Assembly: GCA_963682025.1 (NCBI GenBank)
Contig: OY821520.1
Coordinates: forward strand, 132,861,319 to 132,925,318
Source: Cordilura impudica
Taxonomy: Eukaryota; Arthropoda; Insecta; Diptera; Scathophagidae
DNA: 64,000 nt
Direction of reading: 5' to 3'
Notes under the pieces: model-generated
What the model saw: the letters and a program-made list of their open reading frames with translations, nothing else
The model's database searches: none
What the model was told of the DNA's origin: nothing
Position numbers and translations under genes: made by a program
In this document: positions 1-10,110 of the stretch, in pieces
Layout: each line of letters starts with the position of its first letter
How positions within the stretch are numbered: position 1 is the stretch's first letter

Positions 1-501
1 AACATGGTCAGTATACTTGTTGTGAAAAACAAATTAACTTTGCCTAAGTCACTGTGCATAACTAGTCACGGAGAGAGATGTGAGAACTTTAGTAGAAGTA
101 GCTGGATCTGTGATACAGAGTAAGAATCTTAACCATAATTACTAGGAAGAGGCAGTTAATTGTGTCGTATTTACATTAAATAGGACAGGAAAGGGTTCAC
201 AGAATTCCTTTTCAGTTTTGGTTTGGTTTGTTCCACAAAAAAAGTAGAAAATTGGATCCCAAATGCAAGAAAGATGTTTTCGTTGGATATCAGGAAAACT
301 GTAAGGACTGTCGTATTTGGATAAGTACTGCAAAACATTTAGAAATTTCACGAAACGTTGTTATTAGGGAATATCAAAAGCAAACTATATAAAATACAGA
401 TATAAACAAAAATCATGAAGTACAAGGTAATCGATACAATTTGCATTCAAGAAAGCTGAAACCGATTCAGAATTTTATAAATTGTGCATATAATAGCCTA
501 T
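1..501. other. no recognisable gene
   Basis: AT-rich sequence with scattered stops in all frames. The downstream copia scrap may once have extended into this stretch, but I cannot see a convincing motif here. Confidence 0.5.
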
Positions 502-700
502 TACGATGAACCTCAGAGCTGTCAAGAAGCAGTAAACAGTAATCTTAGTGTAGTGGACGTAGGTTATGGACAAAGATTATGAATCTCTTACAGCTAATGA
601 AACTTGGAACTTGATACAATACCTTAAGGTAAAGCAGCACTTTCTAAGAAGTGGATATATAAAATCAAAAGAAACCACGATGTCGATATGAATGATTAAA
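502..700 (+). pseudogene. Ty1/copia reverse-transcriptase fragment
   Basis: This is a remnant of the start of a copia-type reverse transcriptase, the enzyme that copies retrotransposon RNA into DNA. Reading from 502 gives DEPQSCQEAVNS. A second frame from 566 gives MDKDYESLTANETWNL, and a third frame continues with LSKKWIYKIKRN. Together these follow the copia order EP..EA, then W..AM..E..SL..N.TW.L, then KW+YK+K. At least two frameshifts separate the pieces, and no catalytic YVDD block, integrase or LTR is visible nearby. It lies just upstream of the mariner. The assignment rests on motif order recognised by eye and covers only about 65 codons. Confidence 0.6.
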
Positions 701-732
701 AATGCGATTTATTTAATACCATTTTAATAATA

Positions 733-780
733 CAGGGTGGCCCAGAAAGACCGAAATGGTGTGAATTCCTTATAACTTTT
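733..780 (+). repeat. mariner left terminal inverted repeat
   Basis: Begins CAGGGTGGCCCAGAAAGA. It matches the complement of 1982-2029 over 48 bases with two differences that I can count (positions 10 and 24 of the repeat). Confidence 0.9.
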
Positions 781-848
781 TATTTAAGGCATATTTTTTT
801 AATTTTTTGTTTTTTAAATACAGTAAATTTATAGGGAATATTTTTAGA

Positions 849-1915
849 TTAGTTATTAAAAATGATATCCCGCAAATGGTGGCCATTTTCTGCTTCGCAC
901 AAATGTGCTCTTTCCAACACATTTTCCATGACCTTTCGCAAAACTTCCGGTGTTATGTTGTTAATTTCGTCTCGAATATTATTTTTTAAGTCCTCAATAG
1001 TCCTAGGCTTATAAACATAAACTTTCCCTTTTAAATAACCCCAAAGGAAACAGTCTGGAGCGGTTAAATCCGGGGAACGCGAAATTATTCTTTCACCAAA
1101 GAATGTCGCGTAAAAGAGCCATTGTGGCCCTCGCAGTGTGCGCTGTGGCTCCATCCTGTTGGAACCATGTTTGCGGATGGTTTTCCACGGCTGGCCTTAC
1201 AAAATTTTCCAACATGGCCCGATATCGATCACCATTGATGGAAATGGCGACACCTCGTTCATTTTCAAAAAAATATGGGCCAATGATCCTTTCTGAAGAA
1301 ACACCGCACCAAACAGTACACTGTTTGTAATTGGGTGTATACTGGGTGTAATTGTCGTTGATGAAGTACTCTCGGGTTTTCCGGAGCTCATATCCTACAG
1401 TTTTGCTTGTTAACGAACCCATTTAATTGGAAATGGGCTTCGTCACTCATAACTAAGTTATGAATAAAATTAGGATTCTCTTGTGCTTTTTGCTGGAAAT
1501 AAATTGCATAGTCAAGTCGTTGCTGGTAATCTGTCGGTTTCAATTCTTGGAAAAGTTGAATTTTATATGGAAACATTCTAATGGTATGCAAAATTCGCTG
1601 CAGCGACCCTCTTGAAAGGCCAAGTTGTGTCGAACGACTCCTGGTTGATGTTTCTGGATCCTCCCGAATACTCTCCTCTACCACTTGAATATTGTCAAAC
1701 GTGTGGACAGTTCGTAGTCTGCCGGAACCAGGAAGGTTCCTTACTGCTCGTTGTTGTCGAAAATTTGCAACCAGACGGTTTATTGTTGACTGAGAGGGTG
1801 CAACCCGCACATTAAATTGACGACGGTATGCACGCTGAGTCAACACAATGGACCGTTGATTTGAAAAGTAAATTTCAACGATTTGGGCACGTTGTTCAGT
1901 TGTGTATTGCTCCAT
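849..1915 (-). pseudogene. mariner-superfamily transposase, broken
   Basis: DDE/D transposase of the IS630-Tc1-mariner superfamily, which would cut and paste the surrounding element. The start MEQYTTEQRAQIVEIYF opens a helix-turn-helix region, followed by the GSGR linker (about residue 60). The catalytic blocks are MSDEAHF (first D), WFQQDGATAHT (second D, codon 1153-1155) and DLTAPDCFLWG (third D, codon 1053-1055). There is a stop at the W expected after KQNCRI (about 1388), a frameshift just beyond it, and another frameshift between the second and third D. Only 97 nt separate the last two D codons. If the family is the DD41D (rosa-like) group, about nine codons are missing there; that family label is inference. 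Confidence 0.85.
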
Positions 1916-1981
1916 TATAAATTGTCCAAGTCTTCTTTACAAAATACTGAAAAGAAAAGAAAAAAAAAAAAATTATAATAA

Positions 1982-2029
1982 AAAAGTTATAAGGAATTCA
2001 CACCACTTCGGTCTTTCTGAGCCACCCTG
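1982..2029 (-). repeat. mariner right terminal inverted repeat
   Basis: Read on the minus strand it begins CAGGGTGGCTCAGAAAGA, and it is followed on the plus strand by the TA duplication at 2030-2031. Confidence 0.9.
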
Positions 2030-2031
2030 TA

Positions 2032-3151
2032 CTTTTCACATCTGTGAGTGACTGTTTTCCCTTACATCATTTTTATAATAAAGCGAAGTGATGTTGTATG
2101 GGAATTTTTTTTAGTAGGATCTCTTAAATAAATGCAGAAATGCTACATGTGAACATTTTGCCAAATCAGCTTTCATCTTCAGGTTTCTAGCAACTACTGA
2201 GCATTATTACTAAAAGAAATTTTCAAAAAGTTAAAATTTTTAAAATTTACTCTTTTTTAAATTTTTACAGTGAATTTAAACATTGTTTTATCTATGTGAA
2301 ATATTTTTTCGCACATCGCTAACCCCGTTAAATTTAATGACAAAAATGGATTATATAATTGAGAATATTTGCAAACTTTGTCAAATGAAATTGTAAAATG
2401 TGATATTTTTTGCATTAATTGATAATAATTACACAACATAAGATACAATTTAAAAGCGTTTATAATGTAAATTAAATTTTCGAAAAATATTAGGAAAATA
2501 AATTCTTCAACACCTTCAAATAATGCCGGTATTTAAATTTTTTTGCTTTAATCTCTGAATCTAGCATATCATTTAATGTAGAAAAAAAAAATATTTTATA
2601 CTTTGCAATTTTCTTTAAAAAAAACATAAATTTGTTATAATACAAAAATGGTTTAGAAAATTTAATGTTTTTATAATTAATTTATATTTTGGAAATTTTC
2701 GAATTGTTTTTACATCTGTTTGCTTTAGACCGCCTTGGTTTGTATGAGACAAAAAAAAAATGTTATATATGCTCCCCTGCAATTGAAATTATCATAATAA
2801 CAGATGTGAGATGCAAAAAACTCAAAAATCATATTTCTTATGAATAAAAAAAAAATAGTTCAACGCTTTTGAAATTGTTTTATGTTTTTGAAAGATATTT
2901 AACAATGTTTCGATTATGCTTCAAGACAACATCTGATTTTAATGTGATGATTTTTGTGGTGTTGTTACAAATTTTTTGAGGTATTCCCCAAGAAAGTTTA
3001 TAGCCTTCTGTATTCAGGATAGACTGCCGTCGTAGACTCCAACATTCGTATATGGTTTAATACGACATTGCCGATCATGAGGCAAGATTTGAAATTAAAA
3101 GAAAGAAACCGTAGCTATAAACTATAATGTATACTGCACGTTAATTTGAAA
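2032..3151. other. no recognisable gene
   Basis: AT-rich DNA with long A and T runs. I see no coding motif, splice-bounded exon or terminal repeat. Confidence 0.5.
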
Positions 3152-3850
3152 CAAGTAAGAAATTTATATCCCATTTAGACCAACTACGATACTACGATGG
3201 GAGATATTATTAGATTGAAATTTGTTGAGTTGAGTCCGTCTGTTGAGTTTGATATAGAAGATAATAATAAAGCAAGTTTTAGTTGCATTGCAATTAATTT
3301 GAGGCCCTGGAGATATGAAAAAATTCAGCTTCCTATAGGGACTATATAAAAAAAAAGGATAAATTATTACCATATTTAGTTTATTTTGTTCAAACACATA
3401 TAAAGAACTAAATTTTAGAAAGATCTATGCAATATTTGTATATAGACAATTAAATAGATATCAGAAAGGGGCATTATATGGGAACTATGACTAAAAACGG
3501 TTTTACATGGTTTATAAATCTAAATTTGATATATTTATAAGCTAGATCTTACGGAAATTTAAGTCGATCTCATAGCTGTTATTTGTATTGACCCCACTTG
3601 TACCAAATTGAACAGGGATCATCCTATGGCCAAGTACCAAATTTCATCAATATATATATATATATATATATTTTGGATCTGTAGTTCGATTCAAAAGGTT
3701 GCAAGGAGACACAGACGGACAAAGAGATAGACGGACACGCGGACATCGCTCAAACGACTCAGTAAGTAATTATGAGTTTATCGATAAAATAAAAGTAATG
3801 TCCGGGTCAAATATTTTTGGTAGTTACACCACACAGTGGTGATGGGTATA
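3152..3850 (-). mobile_element. HINE-like repeat, old full-length copy
   Basis: Runs from CAAGTAAG to the GTGGTGATGGGTATA end. It keeps the order of conserved blocks (GAGATATGAAAAA, TATGGGAACTATGACTAA, the GGAC microsatellite reduced to ACGGAC units, GGTCAAATATTTTTGG). The palindrome is badly eroded, so this is one of the oldest copies in the window. Confidence 0.7.
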
Positions 3851-4075
3851 AAGATGTTGACATACTTTAAGTTTTTTGTATGTCTCTACGTTCAGACGGA
3901 AAATGAACGTGCTTTAAGGAAAAAACCTGATATATAATGCACAACTGTTTTAAAAATTTAAAAATCCAGAAGTTGTGAGTTAACAAAACTTGACCAGCTT
4001 GAGCCCTTGAAAAAATAAATGTTATTTTTTCTAAATAATTTTTAATATTCTTATGTTCACTAGGACAAAAAGAAA

Positions 4076-4152
4076 AGAAGTAAGAAATTATAGGCGGTCT
4101 AGACCGACTATACCATGGCTTAGAGACCCTACCTCTTCGGTCCAACTAATTC
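4076..4152 (-). mobile_element. HINE-like repeat, 3' end only
   Basis: Carries the 24-bp palindrome at 4089-4112 with a single base change and the following TACCATGGCTTAGAGACC block, then stops abruptly at the start of an unrelated coding remnant. Confidence 0.75.
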
Positions 4153-4388
4153 ACGCAATTGATTTCGGTCATTGTTGGAATATTTGATTTTTGCCAAAAT
4201 TCAAGAGTAGAATGTATTGTAGTTTTTATGTTTGCCTTCACAGGGACTTTTTGCACTCGGGTTTTATAAAAAATTAATTGAAGAACTTGTTTCATATTAG
4301 GCAACTTTGCGCCTTTCAGTTCACTTTCGCATTTTCCCACCAAAAATATATCATTATCGGATCGTAGTTTCTTAGATGAGCTTGCCAT
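4146..4388 (-). pseudogene. N-terminal fragment of unnamed arthropod repeat protein
   Basis: An 80-codon reading frame opening MASSSKKLRSDNDIFLVGK. It continues with GAKLPNMKQVLQLIFY and TLEFWQKSNIPTMTEINCV. From memory, this layout (LxGK..., LPxxxQVLxxxFY, then a W-K-x-x-I-P-T block) begins a widespread multicopy protein of arthropod genomes with no name or function that I know. It is cut off at its C-terminal side by the HINE-like fragment. A C-terminal scrap that may belong to the same family lies at 53450-53640. Function is unknown; a transposon origin is only a guess. It is more protein-like in composition than the AT-rich frames around it. Confidence 0.4.
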
Positions 4389-4740
4389 TATAACTGTTTA
4401 TTGTTTTATTTTATTTAATTTGTCTTTACTTATTATTCGCTGCCCACTTGCTTCTCTTATCACTTTTACTTTAAAACTGCAAAATTTTCACTAATTTAGT
4501 ATACGTTCGTCACTCACAAATTTTTTTTTGCTTTCAATAAAAATTCATATAAATTAGCATATAAAATTTTTTTGGGGAATACCCGAAAAAAAACGAAATT
4601 TTAAAATAACTGCTTAGCGTATCCACAAGCCGCAGCACTCATATCTATCTGACACCTTGCCAGAGACTAAAACATACAAGAAAATTACTTCTTACGAACT
4701 TTCGTGAAATAAAAGCTTAATACATTTTATAATTATGCGA

Positions 4741-4982
4741 CACATATATGTGACATAAGTTTTTATGAGTGGCGAACGTGTTAATGTTTTTTTTTATTCA
4801 CAAAATTTCATTTCAAAAAACATCAAACACCGTTAGGTCACTTTGTCTTGTTGTCGCTATGAAAACTCCCACGTCACATATATGTGACGGTGAGTGGCGA
4901 ACGTGTTAATGTTTTTTTATTCACAAAATTTCATTTCATAAAGCATCAATACACCGTTAGGTCACTTTGTCTTGTTGTCGCT
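4741..4982. repeat. two-unit tandem duplication with palindromic start
   Basis: Two near-identical units of roughly 110-120 bp start at about 4741 and 4874. Each starts with CACATATATGTGAC, contains GAGTGGCGAACGTGTTAATG and ends TTGTCTTGTTGTCGCT. GTCACATATATGTGAC at the second unit is a perfect 16-base palindrome. No coding content. Confidence 0.75.
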
Positions 4983-5182
4983 AATAGCACAAAATTTTTA
5001 GAAAGGGTGATCAATGGGTAATATAATAAAAGTTTGGGCTCAACCCGGAGGTACTCGGAACTAAAAAAAAAAAATTAAATATGCATAATTATTGTTATCC
5101 CTAACCTCATATTTTTCAGTGCGAAAACTTTTGGATTTAACATTTTTTAATTTTTTTATATAACGCTATGGCCAGTCTAATG

Positions 5183-5707
5183 TATATACATTCCAAATTT
5201 GAGAAAAATCTGTTCAATATTTTTGTTTTTCGACAGATGTTAGTGAAGATCGGGAAGCTGCTCTATATGGGGCCTATGACTAAGAATTGTTCCATAGGTA
5301 TTATGTTTGGACTACTGATTAAAGGATATAATAAAAACATAATTTGGATTTTATGACAATTTATGTCGATTTCATAGGGGTCATTTGTATGGGGACTAGG
5401 TCTGAAAATGGACCGAATTTCAGCAATTTCAATACAGTTCATTCCATGGGCGGTATGAGCTCACATGCCAAATTTTATCAAAATATATTTATATTTGTGA
5501 CCTGTAGTTTGATTAAAAATTATACATGGACACACAGACGGACGGACAGACGGTCAGAGGGACGGACGGACATCGCTAAATCGACTGAGAAAGTGACTCT
5601 GAGTTGATCGGAATAATAAAAGATGGGTCGAGGTTAAATATTTTTGGTAGTTAGAAACAGCAGAACAAAGTCATTATACCCAAACCACATGATGGTATAG
5701 GGTATAA
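5183..5707 (-). mobile_element. HINE-like repeat, lacks 3' end
   Basis: Contains the central and 5' blocks, an impure GGAC/AGAC microsatellite near 5535-5570, and a good 5' terminus (CCACATGATGGTATAGGG on the plus strand). The palindrome end is missing. Belongs to the older subgroup reading ATCGCTAAATCGACT after the microsatellite. Confidence 0.8.
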
Positions 5708-7379
5708 TAAAATATCTGATGATGTTGGTAAAGCCTTTAATTCATTGGATTACAATTATTTTTTCGTTCTTTCAAGTTGTTAGCTGACTTGGACGGCATC
5801 ACTTATACATCGTTCACAAGCTGACGGAAATGTTTATAACAAAATTTAGTTTCCAACATAATCTTGTGGTAACATCAAAACCAATATTTTGTTGAGGATT
5901 TAAACATGATTTCTTAAAGTAAAATAAACAACATAAGTATCGTAATGCAGCCTAGCGAATTTGATTTGACATCAAAACGCAGACAGACTACCCCATGGGA
6001 AATTTATCAAAAATATAAAATATAAATAAAAATATAAACTGATCTAATTGAAACATCTGCTAACATAGCTTAAGTACACAAAAGAAAATTTTACAAGAGA
6101 AAGTTTTTTTAATTTTTTTTCTTTAACTTTTGTATGTAAACACTCTTACAATGTGCCTTTAAGATAAAATTACTGTAAAGTCGTAACGATACTTCGGACA
6201 CCTGTGAAATTTCTATAGATATTCGATATTCATAAAAAAAATTTAGAGCAATATCAATTATAAACATTACACTGATGATTTTCGAAAATCACTTTCAACT
6301 CAACCGCACGAAATTTACAATATGAACATTCTTTCATGCCTCCGACTAGATTTAGTATTACATGAAGCAGTTTTAGTACTATTTGTGTAGTCAGTGAAAA
6401 CAACATTTCGTATCCTAATTATAACATCTGCAAAATGTTTAATTAATAAAAATTTGTTTACACCAATTTGTTCATAAATAAAATATTAAAATTAAATAAT
6501 TTTTTTTCTTTTCTTTTAACAGCAACCTTTTCTGTCATCGTCATAACTGCAATCTATTTGCAACTGGGTCTTTCCAATACACATTTATGTCATTATCAAA
6601 TCGTTTTACGTTTTCAATAGATTTTTATCGCGAAATTTTTATCCTACATAAATGTTGTAAATAATGCTCTTTATTTGCTTAACATTGCAGTTGCATTAAA
6701 CTACCAACGAGTTTTGTTATTGTGCTTTTTGTGGCTTGATATCTTTTCAATTCATATTTTATGTCTCAATGAAGTTAAACATGAGTTTACAAGATATTTT
6801 ATGAGTTTTTATACCCTACATTAGTCGCTGCTACAATTTGATTTTAGGGCAAAAAAAAAAAAAATGAAATTATGGCTTAATAAAATAAAATAATACAATA
6901 TGATGGCTTTAAAGAATAAACTACACATAAGTATGTTTTTCTAGAGAGCAAAATATTTAAAAGAATTCATGTTTTATTAAATTTTTAAATTATGTTCTCT
7001 GAACAAATTCAATAATGTCCTGCTGAGGCTATAAACTCACCCCTCGATTTAAATAGTAGATTCGTAGTAGATTCAGAAGAACTGTCTAACTGGATATATA
7101 TTGTGTTTGATGAAACATATTAAATTCAGAAGTATATATAATTTTTGAATAGTAACGCTCACAGGTGAGACAATGCTATGTTGATCAGATAATCTGCTGT
7201 TTCTGTAATCCTGAATAATTAATATTTCTTCATATAATTGACATTTATACGTTTATGGAAATATTTTATGTTTGAAATTTTTCGGCCTTTTTGAAAAACT
7301 TCATCCGAATTGTGCCAGCTATTTGAAAGGTTTCCATATCGAAAAATATAAAATTATGGCGGGACAACAAAAAGCGCTG
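5708..7379. other. no recognisable gene
   Basis: AT-rich DNA. Neither strand shows a coding motif, terminal repeat or array before the GTAC-rich repeats begin near 7380. Confidence 0.5.
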
Positions 7380-7620
7380 ATATATATTTTCTTAACAAAG
7401 TACCTTCTCTTAAAATGGTACATTTTCTTCAGAAGGCCACTTTTTTTAAAAAGTACCTTGACATAGAAAAGTAACTTTCCTTCAAAATGTACCTTTACTT
7501 AAAAGAGTATATTTCTTTTTTTTAACTATCTTTTCTTAAAAAGTAAATTTTCTTAAGAAATAAAAAAAAACATTTCCTGTAAAAAGTACCATCTATAAAA
7601 AAGTACCTTTTATAAAAAAG
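7380..7620. repeat. degenerate GTAC tandem array, left
   Basis: Irregular units of about 17-20 bp on the theme AAAAAGTACCTTTTCTTAA. The unit is nearly its own complement, so the array has no clear direction. Confidence 0.75.
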
Positions 7621-7704
7621 AGGGGCAAAATTGCACTTTACGGGGCGCACCGCCAAAAAAAAAATGGAAAATGACCCCCTCCTGAAATTAATCCGGAGAC
7701 TACG

Positions 7705-7949
7705 AAAATCGATACCAGAAGGGGGGAAAATGCCCCTAGGCGGGCCCAGGAGGCCCCAAAAAGGCACCTAAGGTTGCGAAAAAATCATGTGGGTACTCAA
7801 ACTTCCGGGAATTTTATAGAGATAAAAAACGAAAAAAATTTGGGGCGTGGTTCCAAGAGTCCCCAGGCCCCGCTAACAATGGGGGCCTGATACATTTTAT
7901 AAGTGTGGGTATTCAAATGAAAGGGAAATCGGAGAGCATTAAGAAAATA
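7705..7949 (+). repeat. GC-rich module, direct orientation
   Basis: About 245 bp from AAAATCGATACCAG to GCATTAAGAAAAT, with runs such as GGGCCCAGGAGGCCCC. The complement is found at 9071-9313 and partly at 8930-9071. Confidence 0.8.
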
Positions 7950-8087
7950 CAATAATTTTTGGATACTGTTGTTGTTTTTTTTTGTAATTTTTTCGAAAAT
8001 GAAAAAAAAAATTAAAAAAAAAAAAATTTTATCGATGCAGGTTTGACAGATTATACGAGGGTGTGCTTTAATACCATGTGAGATAAG

Positions 8088-8168
8088 GCCATGATGGCTT
8101 TATCTCTCATTTAAAAGGGAGATAAAGTCATTTTTTTTCATTTGAATGGGAGATAAAGCCATCATGGC
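8088..8168. repeat. 24-bp inverted repeat (hairpin)
   Basis: Arms 8088-8111 and 8145-8168 (GCCATGATGGCTTTATCTC and its complement) pair with a single mismatch around a 33-nt loop. A third partial copy of the motif lies near 8200. Confidence 0.8.
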
Positions 8169-8340
8169 GTTAGCTGACATTAGCAATATTAGAAAATGGC
8201 TTTATCTCTCATTTCACTTTTCTTATTTTTATAATTAAGAGGTAATGGTTTGGCCTTTTAGAAAATGTTTAAATTAGATGTAAACACTCCGTAAAAGGGG
8301 AAAATCAATAGTTTTCTTATTTTTATTATTAAGTATTGAA

Positions 8341-8460
8341 ATCTGGCTTCGCATACTAAAGTTTTCCTGCGTGGCGGCCTGCGGCCGCGCTTAAGGGTTT
8401 TCTCCTCCAGTAGGACGCGGCAGGTGGCTTCGCTGAATAAATTTTTCCTGCGTACGTCAC
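8341..8460. repeat. GC-rich direct duplication
   Basis: Two related units begin TGGCTTCGC and end TTTTCCTGCGT (about 8345 and 8427), separated by GGCGGCCTGCGGCCGCGC. The TGGCTTCGCAT start recurs at about 38872, next to another GTAC array. Confidence 0.6.
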
Positions 8461-8484
8461 AAGAATAAAAAAATGTGTTTTATA

Positions 8485-8757
8485 AACAAGATTTATACCT
8501 AATACCGTTAATAGTTTTCATTTTACTACATTTATACCTATTACCATTAATAGTTTTCATTGTTAATAGAATCGCGCGATTTTTTCGAAATAATTTTTTT
8601 TTTTATCTTTTATTAACATTTTCAAACTGTAATATCCCCTGTCTTTCAAATTTAAAACAAATGGGAGAACTGCACCTAAACAAGATTTATACCTAATACC
8701 GTTAATAATTTTCATTTTACTACATTTATACCTATTACCATTAATAGTTTTCATTTT
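8485..8757. repeat. direct repeat pair, about 78 bp each
   Basis: 8485-8563 and 8679-8757 are nearly identical (ACAAGATTTATACCTAATAC onward). Each contains an internal near-duplication of TTTATACCTA and TTAATAGTTTTCATT. Confidence 0.8.
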
Positions 8758-8929
8758 TAATCGAATTGCTGATGTTTCTCATTCATGATTTGACTGTTGA
8801 CACAACCACATCGCTATGAATTTTATTATACCGTCAGACATAGTAAAGTGGGAGATGGAGAATGAGGGTGGCCTCTCACTTATAAAAAAACTAATGGAAT
8901 TTGGAATACTTCCCAAGGAAGGGAGAATG

Positions 8930-9313
8930 TTTTGGGACCACGCCCCAAATTTTTTCTTCTTTTATCTCCATAAAATTCCCGGAAGTTTGAGTACCCACAT
9001 GATTTTTTTTCGCAATTTTGGGGGCCCCTGGGCCCGCCCAGAGGCATTTTCCCCCTTCTGGTATCGATTTTCTTAATGCTCTCGGATTTCCCTTTCATTT
9101 GAATACCCACACTTATAAAATGAATCAGGCCCCCAATGTTAGGGGGGGCTGGGGACACATGGGACCACGCCCCAATTTATTTTTATTTTTTTCTATCTCC
9201 ATAAAATTTCCGGAAGTTTGAGTACCCACGTGATTTTTTCGCAACCTTGGGTCCCTTTTTGGGGCCTCCTGGGCCCGCCCAGGGGCAATTTCCTCCCTTT
9301 TGGTATCGATTTT
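8930..9313 (-). repeat. GC-rich module, inverted tandem copies
   Basis: A full copy at 9071-9313 and a partial copy at 8930-9071 lie head-to-tail, both on the opposite strand to the 7705-7949 module. The shared GGTATCGATTTTC end marks each unit boundary. Confidence 0.8.
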
Positions 9314-9364
9314 CGTAATCAGTGAGTGATTTTGATTAGGATAGGGTCAAAAACGTACTTTGTG

Positions 9365-10095
9365 CAATTCAACCAAAAGGGGTATATATAGAAAACTACA
9401 TTTTATAAAAGAGCGTCTTTTATAAAAAAGTACCTTTTAAAAAGTACTATTTACGAAAAAGTACCTTCATAAAAGATACTTTAAAAAAGTACCTTTTATT
9501 AAAAATGCCTTTTAGAAGAAAGTACTTTTTATAAAAAAGTACCATTTGTTAAAGAGGAGTATTTTTATTAAAGAGTTCCTTGTTTAAAAAAGTACTTTTT
9601 ATAAAAAAGTACCTTTTATAGGAAATTACACTATAAAATAAACAACTTGTAGAAAGAAGTATCTCTTATAAAAAAGAGCCTTTTCTAGAATAGTGCCTTT
9701 TATTAAAAATTGCTTTTATAAAAAGTAACTTTTATAAAAAAGTTCCTTTTATAAAAAAGTTCCCTTTATAAAAAAGTTCCTTTTATAAAAAAGTACCTTT
9801 TATAGAAAATTACCTTTTATAAAAAAGTACCTTTTTTAAAAAAGTATCTATTACAAAATGTACCTTTTTTAAAAAAAGTACCTTTAATATAAACTTCTTT
9901 TGACAAAAAAAGTACCTTTTCTTACAAAAGTACCTTTATGAAAAAAAAATTGCTTAAAAAATTAGCTTCTCTTCAGAAAGTATATTTTCTGAAAAAGTAA
10001 ATTTTTTGTATAAAGTACCTTTTCTTATAAAAGTCACTTTTCATAAAAATTACCCTTTTTTACAAAAGTGAATTTCTTAAAAAGTAAATTAACTT
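9365..10095. repeat. degenerate GTAC tandem array, right
   Basis: About 730 bp of units such as AAAAAAGTACCTTTTATA, most regular at 9720-9850, then decaying into variants with TTCTT. Composition is nearly all A and T apart from the GTACC core. Confidence 0.8.
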
Positions 10096-10110
10096 TCATT
10101 TAAAAGGCCA

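Larger units (their letters stand above)
733..2029 (-). mobile_element. mariner-like transposon, complete ends
   Basis: A 1297-bp element bounded by inverted repeats and flanked by TA on both sides (731-732 and 2030-2031), the target duplication of the Tc1/mariner superfamily. The broken transposase occupies most of the minus strand. The two ends still match closely while the coding region is decayed, so it was probably silenced or moved in trans rather than being very ancient. Confidence 0.9.
7380..10110. repeat. foldback-like compound repeat
   Basis: Outer arrays of degenerate GTAC-containing units (7380-7620 and 9365-10095) enclose GC-rich modules in opposite orientation (7705-7949 against 8930-9313), with a unique AT-rich centre. 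Long inverted arms made of short tandem units are typical of foldback elements, but no transposase is present and I cannot define target duplications. Whether it moved as one unit is inference. Confidence 0.55.

Noticed and set aside
3831..3840. CACAGTG at the end of an old HINE-like copy as another Transib end
   Set aside because: It lies in the CACATAGTGG-type terminus of the repeat, mutated by chance, with no A-rich block at a fixed distance and no partner.
8370..8420. GC-rich island with GCGGCCGC as a promoter/CpG island
   Set aside because: Short, within a repeated structure, and duplicated as part of it; flies lack classical CpG islands.
9365..10095. Regular GTAC array as a CRISPR array
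   Set aside because: Eukaryotic context, no unique spacers, irregular unit lengths and no cas genes.
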